Shown here piece after piece: positions 1 through 7,532 of a DNA stretch of 23,333 nucleotides. The DNA comes from Paracoccaceae bacterium. GTDB taxonomy: Bacteria > Pseudomonadota > Alphaproteobacteria > Rhodobacterales > Rhodobacteraceae. The DNA is taken from positions 1 through 23,333 of the forward strand of contig JAAUPC010000008.1 in NCBI GenBank assembly GCA_012036325.1. Direction: 5' to 3'. The position numbers and the translations under genes were made by a program. Each line of letters opens with the position of its first letter. Positions within the stretch are counted from its first letter, which is position 1. The notes beneath the pieces were generated by a model. That model did not search any database and was not told where the DNA came from. It was given only the letters and a program-made list of their open reading frames with translations.

Positions 1-141
1 GGTGGCGCCAGCGGCGACAAGCGGGGCCAGCTTGGCAGGGTCAAGGTCAAAGACCTGAAGCCGCGTGCCGGTGGCCACCAGACGCGCGCCGATGGCCCCG
101 CCCATCGCCCCCGCGCCGATCAGGGCGATTGTGTCGGTCAT
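1..141 (-). CDS. NAD(P)-dependent oxidoreductase, 6PGDH/3-hydroxyisobutyrate dehydrogenase-like superfamily (5' part only)
   Basis: Only the first 47 residues are in the window; the gene runs off the left edge. The protein begins MTDTIALIGAGAMGGAIGAR, a Rossmann dinucleotide-binding start with GxGxMG at about residues 9-14. A short beta strand ending in an acidic residue (VFDLD) follows, as in beta-hydroxyacid dehydrogenases and some ketopantoate reductases. The ATG overlaps the gntK stop by 4 bases (ATGA), so it is translationally coupled as the third gene of the leftward SDR-gntK operon. Its place suggests oxidation or reduction of a sugar-acid intermediate, but the substrate cannot be read from this fragment. 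Tartronate semialdehyde reductase and L-threonate dehydrogenase-like enzymes are possibilities. Confidence 0.72.
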   Translation of the reverse strand, partial: MTDTIALIGAGAMGGAIGARLVATGTRLQVFDLDPAKLAPLVAAGAT

Positions 142-626
142 GGCGTCAGTCCTTTGGCGGCGGCGGCAATGATGGCCTCCAGCGGTTGGTCGATGTCGAT
201 GGCAAGTGCTTCGTCCGGTCCCGGGGGTTCAAGGGCGGCGAACTGGCTGTCCAGAAGGCTGGTCGGCATGTAATGCCCGGTGCGCGCAGCCATGCGGGCG
301 GCGATCAGGTCTTTGCTGCCGGTCAGGTGCAGGAACCGCACCGGCCCGCCCGCCCCTTCGCGCAGACGGTCCCGGTAAGCCCGGCGCAGGGCAGAGCAGC
401 CAACGATCACCGGGGCCTCAGTCGCCAGCACCTCGGCCACGCGGTCAAGCCAGGGCCAGCGGTCGTCATCTGTCAAGGGCACTCCGTCACGCATCTTTTC
501 CACATTGGAGGCGGGGTGCAGGTCATCGCCATCGCGGTAGGGGATACCAAGGCGGGCAGCCAACCCCTCACCGACCGAGGATTTGCCGCAACCCGACACG
601 CCCATGATCACGATACGCAGCGTCAT
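138..626 (-). CDS. gntK: Gluconokinase, GntK type
   Basis: Cytoplasmic kinase that phosphorylates D-gluconate with ATP to 6-phosphogluconate. The 162-residue length fits the small GntK family, which is about 160-175 residues. The P-loop GVSGCGKSS is at residues 9-17. The substrate-region motifs DGDDLHPASNVEKM and LTDDDRWPWLD follow, both hallmarks of thermoresistant gluconokinases. The ATG at 626 is chosen because it overlaps the upstream SDR stop by 4 bases (ATGA) and begins exactly at the family N-terminus MTLRIVIMGVSG; a longer reading runs into the SDR gene. It is the middle gene of the leftward operon and overlaps the next dehydrogenase by 4 bases. It joins the keto-acid reductions to the 6-phosphogluconate dehydrogenase encoded at 4838. 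Confidence 0.95.
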   Translation of the reverse strand: MTLRIVIMGVSGCGKSSVGEGLAARLGIPYRDGDDLHPASNVEKMRDGVPLTDDDRWPWLDRVAEVLATEAPVIVGCSALRRAYRDRLREGAGGPVRFLHLTGSKDLIAARMAARTGHYMPTSLLDSQFAALEPPGPDEALAIDIDQPLEAIIAAAAKGLTP

Positions 627-1377
627 AGCGAGGCCGTGATGCCGCCATCGACATAAAGGATATGGCCGTTGACAAAGCTGGCCGCGTCCGAGGCAAGGAA
701 GATGCAGGCACCCTGCAATTCCCCCACCTGGCCCCAGCGCCGGCGGGGGTGCGCTTTTCCAGCCAGGCAGAGAAGGTGGGGTCAGCCACAAGTGCCGCGT
801 TCAGGGGTGTGTCAAAATAGCCCGGCGCGATTGCGTTGCAGTTAAGGCCGTACTTCGCCCAATCGGTCGCCATGCCCTTGGTCAGGTTGCCGACCGCGCC
901 CTTGGTGGCCGTGTAAGGCGCGATGGAGGGGCGGGCGAGGGCGGTCTGCACCGAGGCGATGTTGATGATTTTGCCGCGCCCCCGTGCGATCATGTGGCGG
1001 GCAACGGCCTGGCCGACGTGGAACACTGTGGCGACGTTGGCCTGCAGCAGGCGCTCAAAGGCCTCGGCGGGGAATTCCTCCAACGGCGCGCGGTGCTGCA
1101 TGCCAGCGTTGTTCACCAGGATATCGATGGGTTTGCCCGCGCTTTCAAACGCGTCTACGGCGGCGCGAACAGCGCTGTGGTCGGTGGCGTCAAAGGCTAA
1201 AGTCTCGGCCCCCGGAATGCGCGCGGCGGCGGTGGCAAGCTTTGCCGTGTCGCGCCCGTTCAGCACGACCTGCGCGCCTGCTGCGGCCAACCCCTCAGCC
1301 AAAGCGAAGCCGATCCCTTGCGAAGAGCCGGTGATCAGCGCCCGCTTGCCTGTCAGATCAAAAAGCCGGTGTCCCAA
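623..1377 (-). CDS. idnO: Gluconate 5-dehydrogenase-like SDR (5-ketogluconate reductase), frameshifted
   Basis: Classical short-chain dehydrogenase/reductase, probably reducing 5-keto-D-gluconate to D-gluconate with NAD(P)H. The cofactor motif TGSSQGIG is at residues 16-23, NNAG at 89-92, and the catalytic set is S142, Y155 and K159 (YxxxK). The frame breaks near 740 after KRTPAG. Restoring one base (GGG CGC TGG) gives RWGQVGELQGACIFLASD and the C-terminal YVDGGITASL, for 251 residues, the usual length. I chose TTG at 1377, 7 bases after GAAAGGAA, because no in-frame ATG fits the SDR start (GHRLFDLTGKRALITG). The stop overlaps gntK by 4 bases. It is the first gene of the leftward operon, under the operator-bearing promoter at 1424-1452. 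The name IdnO rests on context with idnD and gntK; the fold is certain and the substrate is inferred. Confidence 0.85.
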
Positions 1378-1423
1378 GCTGTGGTTCCTTTCAGTTCGCA
1401 CTCGACAAGCGGGGTGTGCCCAG

Positions 1424-1452
1424 TTTATGTTATCGTTAACATGCATTGTCAA
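1424..1452 (-). promoter_or_regulatory. Predicted sigma-70-type promoter of the leftward SDR-gntK operon
   Basis: Read on the minus strand, a perfect -35 TTGACA (plus positions 1447-1452) is followed by a 17-base spacer and a -10 CATAAA (1424-1429; 4 of 6 matches to TATAAT). The GntR-like operator at 1427-1442 fills most of the spacer and touches the -10, so repressor binding would exclude RNA polymerase. The SDR start at 1377 lies about 45 bases downstream of the -10. The call is based on consensus only. Confidence 0.55.
1427..1442. promoter_or_regulatory. GntR-type (LacI family) operator 1
   Basis: The sequence ATGTTATCGTTAACAT is an imperfect palindrome centred on CG. It closely resembles the E. 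coli GntR operator pattern (ATGTTA-centre-TAACAT, established knowledge). It sits about midway between the divergent SDR (start 1377) and 2-hydroxyacid dehydrogenase (start 1495) genes, so one site could control both operons. Three related sites occur at 3917, 7413 and 7468. Confidence 0.75.
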
Positions 1453-1494
1453 CAGACCTGGTAAAAGACCAGTCAAGCCCGGAACGGACCCGCA

Positions 1495-2441
1495 ATGTCG
1501 AAACCCCATGTTCTCCAAGTTGGTCCCTACCCGGAATGGGATCAGGGTCCGCTGGACGCAGCCTTTCAGATGCACCGCTATTTTGAGGCTCCTGACAAGG
1601 CGGCATTCCTGGCTGAGTTTGGCCCAAAGGTGCGCGGCATCGCCACCCGGGGCGAGCTTGGCGCCAATGCCGCCTTGATCGCGGCTTGTCCGCAGCTTGA
1701 GGTGATCAGCGTCTATGGCGTGGGCTACGACGCGGTTGATATTGGCGCGGCAAAGGCGCGCGGCATTCGGGTGACCAACACGCCGGACGTGCTGACCGAT
1801 GATTGCGCCGATCTTGCGGTGGCGATGCTTCTGGCCCTGTCGCGCGGCGTGGTCGGGGCCGAGGCTTGGGCACGCACGGCGCCTGGGCAGAAAAGGGCGG
1901 CTATCCTTTGCAACGCAAGGTCACGGGCAAGCGGGTGGGCATTCTGGGCCTCGGTCGGATTGGTGCCGCGATCGCCCGACGGCTGCAAGGCTTTGACATG
2001 GCGATCAGTTATTCCGGCCGTGCGCCGAAGGAAACACCTCCCGGCTGGACCTATGTCGCTGATCCCGTGACGCTGGCGGTGCAGGTTGATTATCTTGTCG
2101 TCGCTCTGTCCGCCACGCCCGAGACGCGCCATATCGTCAACGCGGCGGTCCTGGCCGCCCTTGGACCCAAGGGAATGCTGATCAACATCAGCGCGCGCCG
2201 AACGTGGACGAAGCAGCCCTTCTGGACGCGCTGGAAAGCGGGCAACTGGCAGGTGCCGCGCTGGACGTGTTCGAGGGTGAGCCGCGGCTGAACCCGCGCT
2301 TCCTGACTGCGCCGAAGCGTGCTTTTGCAACCCCACCACGCCAGCGGCACCTTTGAGACGCGGCAAGCGATGGGCAAGCTGGTGCGCGACAACCTGACCG
2401 CGCATTTCGCAGGTCAACCCTTGCTGACGCCGGTGGCGTGA
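1495..2441 (+). CDS. D-isomer-specific 2-hydroxyacid dehydrogenase (2-ketogluconate/glyoxylate reductase-like), multiply frameshifted
   Basis: Probable cytoplasmic NAD(P)H-dependent reductase of 2-keto-D-gluconate or a related 2-keto acid (GhrB-like). The N-terminal catalytic domain holds VYGVGYDAVDIGAAKARGI and NTPDVLTDDCADLAVAML; the Rossmann motif GILGLGRIG is central. As written, three indels break it. A base is missing near 1877 (WART to GAWAEKGGYPL). A C is missing near 2192; restoring it gives INISRAPNVDEAALL and recovers the catalytic Arg. An extra G near 2317 hides PNVLLQPHHASGTF, which has the catalytic His. DVFEGEP carries the Glu region. Corrected, it encodes 315 residues, normal for the family. 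Its TGA shares one base with the idnD ATG. Operator 1 lies upstream. The substrate is inferred from context. Confidence 0.85.
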
Positions 2442-3468
2442 TGCGTGCAATCGTCATTCACGCCGCGCATGACCTGCGGGTCGAGGACCGCACGGATGAG
2501 GCCGCAGGCCCGGGGCAGGTCCGGCTACGGCTGGCCACCGGGGGGGTCTGCGGGTCGGACCTCCATTACTACAACCACGGCGGCTTTGGGGCGGTGCGGC
2601 TGCGCGAGCCGATGATCCTTGGGCATGAGGTCTCGGCCTTCGTCGAAGACGCGGGGGACAGTGGTTTCACCAAAGGCCAATTGGTCGCCGTGTCGCCCAG
2701 CCGACCCTGCGGCGCCTGCAAATTCTGTCTGGAAGGTATGCCGAACCAGTGCCTGAACATGCGGTTCTACGGCTCGGCCATGCCCTTCCCGCATATCCAG
2801 GGCGCATTCCGCGAGGTGCTGGTGGCCAATGCCAGCCAGTGCGTTGATGCAACCGGTCTGACGCCGGGTGAGGCGGCGATGGCCGAACCCCTGGCCGTCA
2901 CCTTGCACGCAACCAGCCGCGCCGGTGGAATGCTGGGCAAGCGGGTGCTGGTGACCGGCTGCGGTCCGATTGGCGTGCTGTCTATTCTTGCCGCGCGGCG
3001 GGCCGGTGCGGCCGAAATCGTGGCAACCGACCTGTCTGATTTTACGCTATCGCTTGCGCGCAAGTGGGGGCGGACCGGGTGATCAACACCGGGGCCGAAC
3101 CTGAGGCGCTGGCCGCTTACGGTGCAGACAAGGGCCATTTCGACGTCCTCTACGAATGCACGGGCGTTGCCGCCGCGCTGGCGGGCGGCATCGCCGCCTT
3201 GCGTCCGCGCGGGATCATCCTGCAGCTTGGTCTTGGCGGTGACATGACCCTACCGATGATGGCGATCACCGCCAAAGAGCTTGAGCTGCGCGGATCCTTC
3301 CGGTTCCACCCGGAGTTTGCGGTTGGGGTCGGGCTGATGCAAAAGCGGCTGATCGACGTCAGGCCCTTGATCACCCATACCGTAAGCCTTGATCAGGCGG
3401 AAACGGCCTTCCGTCTGGCCAGTGACCGGTCTCAGGCGATGAAGGCGCAGATTGTGTTTTCTGGCTAA
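2441..3468 (+). CDS. idnD: L-idonate 5-dehydrogenase, zinc MDR family, frameshifted
   Basis: Zinc-dependent medium-chain dehydrogenase that oxidises L-idonate to 5-keto-D-gluconate with NAD(P)+. The catalytic-zinc segment has C37 (GGVCGSDLHYY) and H62-E63 (GHE). The structural-zinc cysteines are C90, C93, C96 and C104 (CGACKFCLEGMPNQC). NHGGFGAVRLREP is typical of IdnD. The nucleotide-binding turn is VTGCGPIG. The frame breaks near 3064: one missing base (AAG-ATG-GGG) turns SLARKMGADRVINTG into a premature stop. Corrected, it has 342 residues, the usual length. The start is ATG 2441, overlapping the upstream TGA by one base; GTG at 2438 is an in-frame alternative. The 3' end converges on and overlaps the HbpS/GlcG-like gene by 4 bases. 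Closely related polyol dehydrogenases cannot be excluded. Confidence 0.88.
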
Positions 3469-3887
3469 GGTGCTGGCGTGGCGCCAATCGCGCCCAAGGC
3501 CGCAAGTGCCACCTCGACGTCCTGCGCGCCGCTGCCTGACCCGATCCCGATTCCGCCCAGGAGAATACCGTTCCGCCAGATCGGCAGCCCGCCTGCCAAC
3601 CCGGTCATCGCGCCACCGGTCGCACTGGCGATGGCGGGACGGACCGCTTCAGGCACCGCATCCGAAGGTTTGCCGGTCGAGGCCGCCGTCTGCGCCTTGG
3701 CCCGGGCTGACCGCAACGACAGGACCTTGGCCCCCGCCATCCGGAACACCGCAAGATCGACCGCAGACGGATCGACGATCACAATGCATTGCGGCTGACC
3801 CATGGCTTGCGCCTTGTCCACTGCCGCGTGCAACATGGCGATCAGGGCTGAATCGGTCAGTCGCTCGGTCGGAGCGGTGATCTGCAT
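3465..3887 (-). CDS. HbpS/GlcG-like small protein
   Basis: A 140-residue protein of the HbpS/GlcG (DUF336-type) family. It shows the conserved pattern: an N-terminal helix region (ALIAMLHAAVDKAQAMGQPQ), then IVIVDPSAVDLAVFRMAGAKVLSL, SARAKAQTAASTGKPS and a glycine-rich C-terminus (GGLPIWRNGILLGGIGIGSGS). Family members are often found with glycolate, propanediol or sugar-acid catabolic genes; some bind haem, but most lack a defined role. The start at 3887 has GAAAGG seven bases upstream; a longer reading to 3932 would run into the operator at 3917-3932. It is divergent from the SMP-30 lactonase and its stop overlaps the idnD stop. Haem binding cannot be read from this sequence. Confidence 0.78.
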   Translation of the reverse strand: MQITAPTERLTDSALIAMLHAAVDKAQAMGQPQCIVIVDPSAVDLAVFRMAGAKVLSLRSARAKAQTAASTGKPSDAVPEAVRPAIASATGGAMTGLAGGLPIWRNGILLGGIGIGSGSGAQDVEVALAALGAIGATPAP

Positions 3888-3903
3888 GCGTGGGCCTTTC
3901 GGT

Positions 3904-3932
3904 TTGACGCCAGTGGATGGTAACGATAACAA
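3904..3932 (+). promoter_or_regulatory. Predicted promoter of the lactonase-gnd operon
   Basis: A TTGACG -35 (3904-3909) is followed, 17 or 18 bases on, by weak -10 candidates TAACAA or AACAAT (3927-3933). The candidate spacer and -10 overlap operator 2, the same arrangement seen at the SDR promoter. The -35 is good, but the -10 is poorly defined. Confidence 0.35.
3917..3932. promoter_or_regulatory. GntR-type operator 2
   Basis: The core TGGTAACGATAACA (3918-3931) matches the reverse complement of operator 1's core at 13 of 14 positions. It lies between the divergent HbpS/GlcG-like gene (start 3887) and the SMP-30 gene (start 3957), placing both under the same predicted repressor. Confidence 0.7.
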
Positions 3933-3956
3933 TTAATCGAAATGGAGGCCTCTGTC

Positions 3957-4847
3957 ATGTCATTCTTCGAAATCCATGATCCGGCTTTTGGTGCCTATGT
4001 TCTTGGAAACGCCCCCGTAAAGCGGCTTGCGACGGGCTTTGACTGGGTCGAGGGACCGGTCTGGTTCGGCGATCAACAGTGCCTTTTGTTTTCCGACATC
4101 CCGAACAACCGCATCCTGCGCTGGACAGAAGACGGTGTGACCACGTTTCGCAACCCGTCCAACTACACCAACGGCCATACCCGTGACTGGCAGGGGCGGC
4201 TGGTCAGTTGCGAACACGGAACCCGCCGCGTCACCCGGACGGACTGGGATGGCTCAATTGCCATCATCGCGGACAAGTTCGAAGGCAAGCCGCTGAACAG
4301 CCCCAACGATGTGATCGTTGCGCGGGATGGCGGGATCTGGTTCAGCGATCCGCATTACGGGATCATGACAGATTACGAAGGTTTCAGGTCCGAAGTAGAG
4401 CTGCCCTGCCAGGTCTACAGGGTCGATCCCTCTGGCCATATCGAGGCCATGGTCACCGACATGGCTTGCCCGAATGGCCTTGCGTTCAGCCCGGATGAAA
4501 GCAGGCTTTACGTTGCCGATACCGGACGCATGTTCAGCGATGATCCCCAACTTATCCGCGTCTATGACATGGTGAACGGCCGTCCGGTGAACGGGCGGCT
4601 GTTCCACACGGTCAGCCCGGGATGCGCTGACGGGATCAGGGTGGATGTCGATGGAAATCTGTGGTCATCAGCTGCTGATGGCGTTCATTGTATTGCTCCG
4701 GACGGGCACCTGATGGGCAAGATAAATGTGCCGGAACTCGTCTCGAACATCTGTTTTGGCGGCAGGGCAAAACACCGCCTGTTCATTACGGCAACGACAA
4801 GTGTCTACTCGGTCATTCTGAACCGCAGGGGAGTGCAATGGCCATGA
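3957..4847 (+). CDS. SMP-30/gluconolactonase/LRE family lactonase
   Basis: Six-bladed beta-propeller lactonase predicted to hydrolyse glucono-1,5-lactone or a related aldonolactone to the free acid. Metal-site residues of the SMP-30 family are recognisable: E32 (WVEGPVWF), N117 (LNSPNDV), N173 (CPNGLAFSPD) and D225 (CADGIRVD). The 296-residue length is normal and the frame is intact. I chose ATG 3957 because GGAGG (3944-3948) sits 8 bases upstream. An in-frame ATG at 3942 would overlap that Shine-Dalgarno sequence. No signal peptide is visible, so it should act in the cytoplasm. It overlaps the start of gnd and would feed gluconate to GntK. Sugar specificity is inferred from context. Confidence 0.9.
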   Translation: MSFFEIHDPAFGAYVLGNAPVKRLATGFDWVEGPVWFGDQQCLLFSDIPNNRILRWTEDGVTTFRNPSNYTNGHTRDWQGRLVSCEHGTRRVTRTDWDGSIAIIADKFEGKPLNSPNDVIVARDGGIWFSDPHYGIMTDYEGFRSEVELPCQVYRVDPSGHIEAMVTDMACPNGLAFSPDESRLYVADTGRMFSDDPQLIRVYDMVNGRPVNGRLFHTVSPGCADGIRVDVDGNLWSSAADGVHCIAPDGHLMGKINVPELVSNICFGGRAKHRLFITATTSVYSVILNRRGVQWP

Positions 4848-6255
4848 ACGCGACAGAACCCGTGCGGCATATCGGACTGATCGGCCTTGGCACGATGGGG
4901 TCAGCCCTGGCGCTGAATATCGCCGAGAAGGGCTTTCCCATCGCGGTCTGGAACCGGACCGTGCAGGTGACGCACGATTTTCACGCCACGGCCGGGGGGC
5001 TGGCGGCGATGATCACCCCGACGGAAACGCTTGCGGCCTTGGTGGCAGCGATCCCCCCGCCGCGGGCGATCATTCTCATGGTTCCCGCCGGTCAGGCCGT
5101 TGATGACCAGCTTGCCGCCCTGACCCCGCACCTTGACCCGGACGACCTTGTGATCGACGCTGGCAACGCAAATTTCCACGACACCAATCGCCGCACCGCC
5201 GCCGGACTGCCGTTCCATTTCATGGGGCTGGGTGTGTCCGGTGGTGAGGAGGGCGCCCGCCACGGCCCCGCGATCATGGTGGGCGGCGCGCTTCAGGACT
5301 GGGCCAGCGTTGAACCCATGCTGCTGGCCATTGCCGCGCGATCCGACGATGGGACCCCTTGCGCGGCCTATCTGGGGCCCGAAGGTGCCGGCCATTTCGT
5401 GAAAGCCGTTCACAACGGTATAGAATACGCCGACATGCAGATGATCGCCGAGGTGTATGGCGTCATGCGTGACGGTCTGAACATGGCTGCGGCTGACATA
5501 GGCGATACCTTCGCGCGTTGGAACGATGGCGTTCTGCGGTCCTATCTGGTCGAGATTTCCGGCATCGTCGCCAAGGCGCATGATCGGGTTTCCGACGGAC
5601 CGCTCCTGGATGTGATCCTCGATGCGGCCGGTCAGAAGGGGACCGGGCGCTGGACGGTGATCGAAGCCCAGAACCTCGCAGCACCAATCCCGGTGATCGA
5701 GGCCGCGGTTCAAGCGCGCAATGTCTCGGCGCGTCTGGCGGAAAGGGCGGCAGGCCAGGCCGTGTTCGGGCCAGTCGAAGCGGGCGGCATGGATATTTCA
5801 ACGGAAGATCTTGAGCATGCGTTGATCGCGGGAAAGATCCTTGCTATGCGCAAGGCTTTTCGATGATGTCCGCCGCCGGGGCCGAGTTCGGCTGGCACCT
5901 CGACATGCCCGCAATAGCCCGGGTCTGGCGGGCGGGATGCATCATCCGGTCAGCCATGCTGAACGACATGGCTGAAGCCCTGGCTGAAGATGCGGGCAGA
6001 AACCTGATCCTCGCACCGTTCTTTGCCAATCACTTGCGCAAGTCTGTTCCGGCCTTGCGCAAGGTTGTGGCGGCGGGCGCGCTGCATGGCTTGGCCTGCC
6101 CGGCCCTGGCGTCTGGCCTTGCCTGGTTTGACATGATGCGCACCGCACGCGGGACCGCCAACATGATCCAGGCCCAACGTGACTTCTTCGGATTGCACGG
6201 ATTCAAGCGGTTGGACGGGCGTGATCTGCCGCATGGTCCCTGGGCCGATGCCTGA
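4838..6255 (+). CDS. gnd: 6-phosphogluconate dehydrogenase, decarboxylating, frameshifted
   Basis: Oxidative decarboxylation of 6-phosphogluconate to ribulose 5-phosphate in the cytoplasm. The N-terminal Rossmann motif is GLIGLGTMGSALALN. The substrate and catalytic segments are GLGVSGGEEGARHGPAIM, FVKAVHNGIEYADMQMIAE and DAAGQKGTGRWT, all 6PGDH signatures. The frame stops at 5866 after GKILAMRKAFR. Restoring one T near 5842 gives GKILCYAQGFSMMSAAGAE, and the next frame completes the family C-terminus, including ANMIQAQRDFFG. Corrected length is 472 residues, typical for Gnd. ATG 4838 has GGGGAG four bases upstream; ATG 4844 overlaps the lactonase stop (ATGA) and is equally possible. The unbroken product as written would lack the C-terminal dimer region. 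Confidence 0.9.
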
Positions 6256-6332
6256 CCAAAGGCTAAGGCATACGCCTTGGGCTGCTAAGGACGCATTTGC
6301 ACGCGAGCATCTTGCGTCGCCCACAGACGGTC

Positions 6333-6352
6333 TTGGCCTGAGGTTCAGCCAA
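6333..6352. terminator. Possible hairpin terminator between convergent gnd and gntR
   Basis: TTGG-C-CTGA, loop GGT, TCAGCCAA forms an 8-bp stem with one bulged C, in the 122-base gap between the 3' ends of gnd and gntR. No T-run follows on either strand, so intrinsic termination is uncertain. Confidence 0.3.
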
Positions 6353-6377
6353 TCCACGCGCATGGGACGGGAAAGCG

Positions 6378-7373
6378 CTACACCGTTTCGCCAGGCACAA
6401 GCCGCGTTGGCACAACGGTGACTTCCGTACCCAGCCCGCCTTTCAACCGAGCGACCAGCATTTCTGCGGCCGCTTTGCCAATGGCGGTGGTGGGGACAAC
6501 CGTCGTGGTCAAGCGGCGGGGCAGGATAGAGGCCGCTTCCATTCCGCCCCAACCGGCAATGCCAATATCTTCGGGCACGCGAAGGCCCCGACTTTGGGCA
6601 TAGGCCAAACCGCCAATCGCCATTTCGTCATTGTGAAAATAGACGACATCCAACCCGGCGTTTCGCCCAAGCAGGGTCTCAAGACCATAGTACCCGGCGT
6701 AAAATCCGGGGGTGTCGTGCAGGATCTCGCTGGCGACAAGGGGATGACCTGCGCGCGACAAGGTGGCGGCAAATCCGTCCAGCCGCGCCGCTCCCATGAC
6801 GTCAGCCCTGGCCAGTGCGCCGACATAGCCTGCCCGCCGCCGCCCGCGCCGCAGCAGGAATTGCCCCATTTCGGCGCCACAGTCGAAATGTGAAAAGCCG
6901 ACCGACATGTCGATGGGGCTGGTCGTCAGATCCCAGATCTCAATCACAGGTGCTGCGGCCTGCCGCAAGAGGTCAACCGTCCCGGGTGTGTGCGCGCGAC
7001 CGGACAGGATCAGACCAGCCGGCCTCCAGGCAAGCACTTGTCGAACCCATACTTCTTCTTCCTCGACCGAGTGGTTGTTGGCGCCAATCATCAGCTGATA
7101 GCCAAGACGGGACAGGGCGCGGTCAACCCCTTCCAACACATGGCCAAAAAGGCCCGATGTCAGTCTAGGAACGCACATCCCGACCAGCGTGCCAGCCTGA
7201 TCCGACCCGAATGCCGCCGCAAGGCGGTTCGGAATATAGCCCATGGTCGCCGCAATCGCCTGAACCTTGGTGCGCGTGTTTTCCGAGAACCCGGACCCGC
7301 CCCGCAAGACACGACTGACGGTCATCTTTGATACGCCAGCTGCGCGGGCAATATCTTCCAGGTTGGCTTTCAT
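6378..7373 (-). CDS. gntR: LacI-family repressor, GntR-type gluconate regulator
   Basis: Transcriptional repressor of 331 residues. The helix-turn-helix is at about residues 5-24 (LEDIARAAGVSKMTVSRVLR) and the hinge helix is around GYIPNRLAAAF. The rest is a periplasmic-binding-protein-like effector domain. KMTVSR, GYIPNR, the AHTPGTV segment and IDMSVGF resemble E. coli GntR, so gluconate or a keto-gluconate is the likely inducer. The start has AGAGGA six bases upstream. The gene is divergent from the ABC importer. Operators at 7413 and 7468 suggest it represses the importer and itself; sites at 1427 and 3917 extend the regulon over the whole locus. The frame is intact. The effector is inferred. 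Confidence 0.88.
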   Translation of the reverse strand: MKANLEDIARAAGVSKMTVSRVLRGGSGFSENTRTKVQAIAATMGYIPNRLAAAFGSDQAGTLVGMCVPRLTSGLFGHVLEGVDRALSRLGYQLMIGANNHSVEEEEVWVRQVLAWRPAGLILSGRAHTPGTVDLLRQAAAPVIEIWDLTTSPIDMSVGFSHFDCGAEMGQFLLRRGRRRAGYVGALARADVMGAARLDGFAATLSRAGHPLVASEILHDTPGFYAGYYGLETLLGRNAGLDVVYFHNDEMAIGGLAYAQSRGLRVPEDIGIAGWGGMEAASILPRRLTTTVVPTTAIGKAAAEMLVARLKGGLGTEVTVVPTRLVPGETV

Positions 7374-7412
7374 GCTCCGCTCTATCCTCTGCTCACCTTG
7401 ATCCGGCCGGAT

Positions 7413-7428
7413 ATGTTATCGATAACTT
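7413..7428. promoter_or_regulatory. GntR-type operator 3
   Basis: The core TGTTATCGATAACT (7414-7427) is a near-perfect palindrome, differing only in the last base from TGTTATCGATAACA. It lies 40 bases upstream of the gntR start and just upstream of the importer's -35. It could therefore serve in autoregulation and as an auxiliary site for the importer. Confidence 0.75.
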
Positions 7429-7433
7429 TTCGC

Positions 7434-7462
7434 TTGACAGACGTCAGTCCCGGGACCATCTT
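7434..7462 (+). promoter_or_regulatory. Possible promoter of the sugar-acid ABC importer operon
   Basis: A perfect TTGACA (7434-7439) lies between operators 3 and 4. A weak -10 candidate, CATCTT (7457-7462), follows at 17 bases, which would put the transcription start at about 7469, inside operator 4. The -35 is convincing; the -10 is not. Confidence 0.35.
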
Positions 7463-7467
7463 TTGCT

Positions 7468-7483
7468 ACGTTATCGGTAAAGC
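7468..7483. promoter_or_regulatory. GntR-type operator 4 (degenerate)
   Basis: The core CGTTATCGGTAAAG (7469-7482) matches TGTTATCGATAACA at 10 of 14 positions. The left half is well kept and the right half weak. Its centre is 55 bases from that of operator 3, a spacing compatible with DNA looping by a LacI-family tetramer or with two dimers. It would cover the predicted start of the importer transcript. Confidence 0.5.
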
Positions 7484-7532
7484 TGACGCAAGATCAGAGC
7501 ATCGCCGATAGCAAAAGGGGGGAGGATCCGCC

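Noticed and set aside
623..3468. Programmed ribosomal frameshifting as the cause of the broken genes
   Set aside because: The breaks lack slippery heptamers with downstream structures, occur several times within one enzyme gene, and are not at positions where a truncated product would make sense.
4901..5713. A 270-codon minus-strand frame opposite gnd
   Set aside because: Antisense to 6-phosphogluconate dehydrogenase signatures; no ribosome site or recognisable domain.
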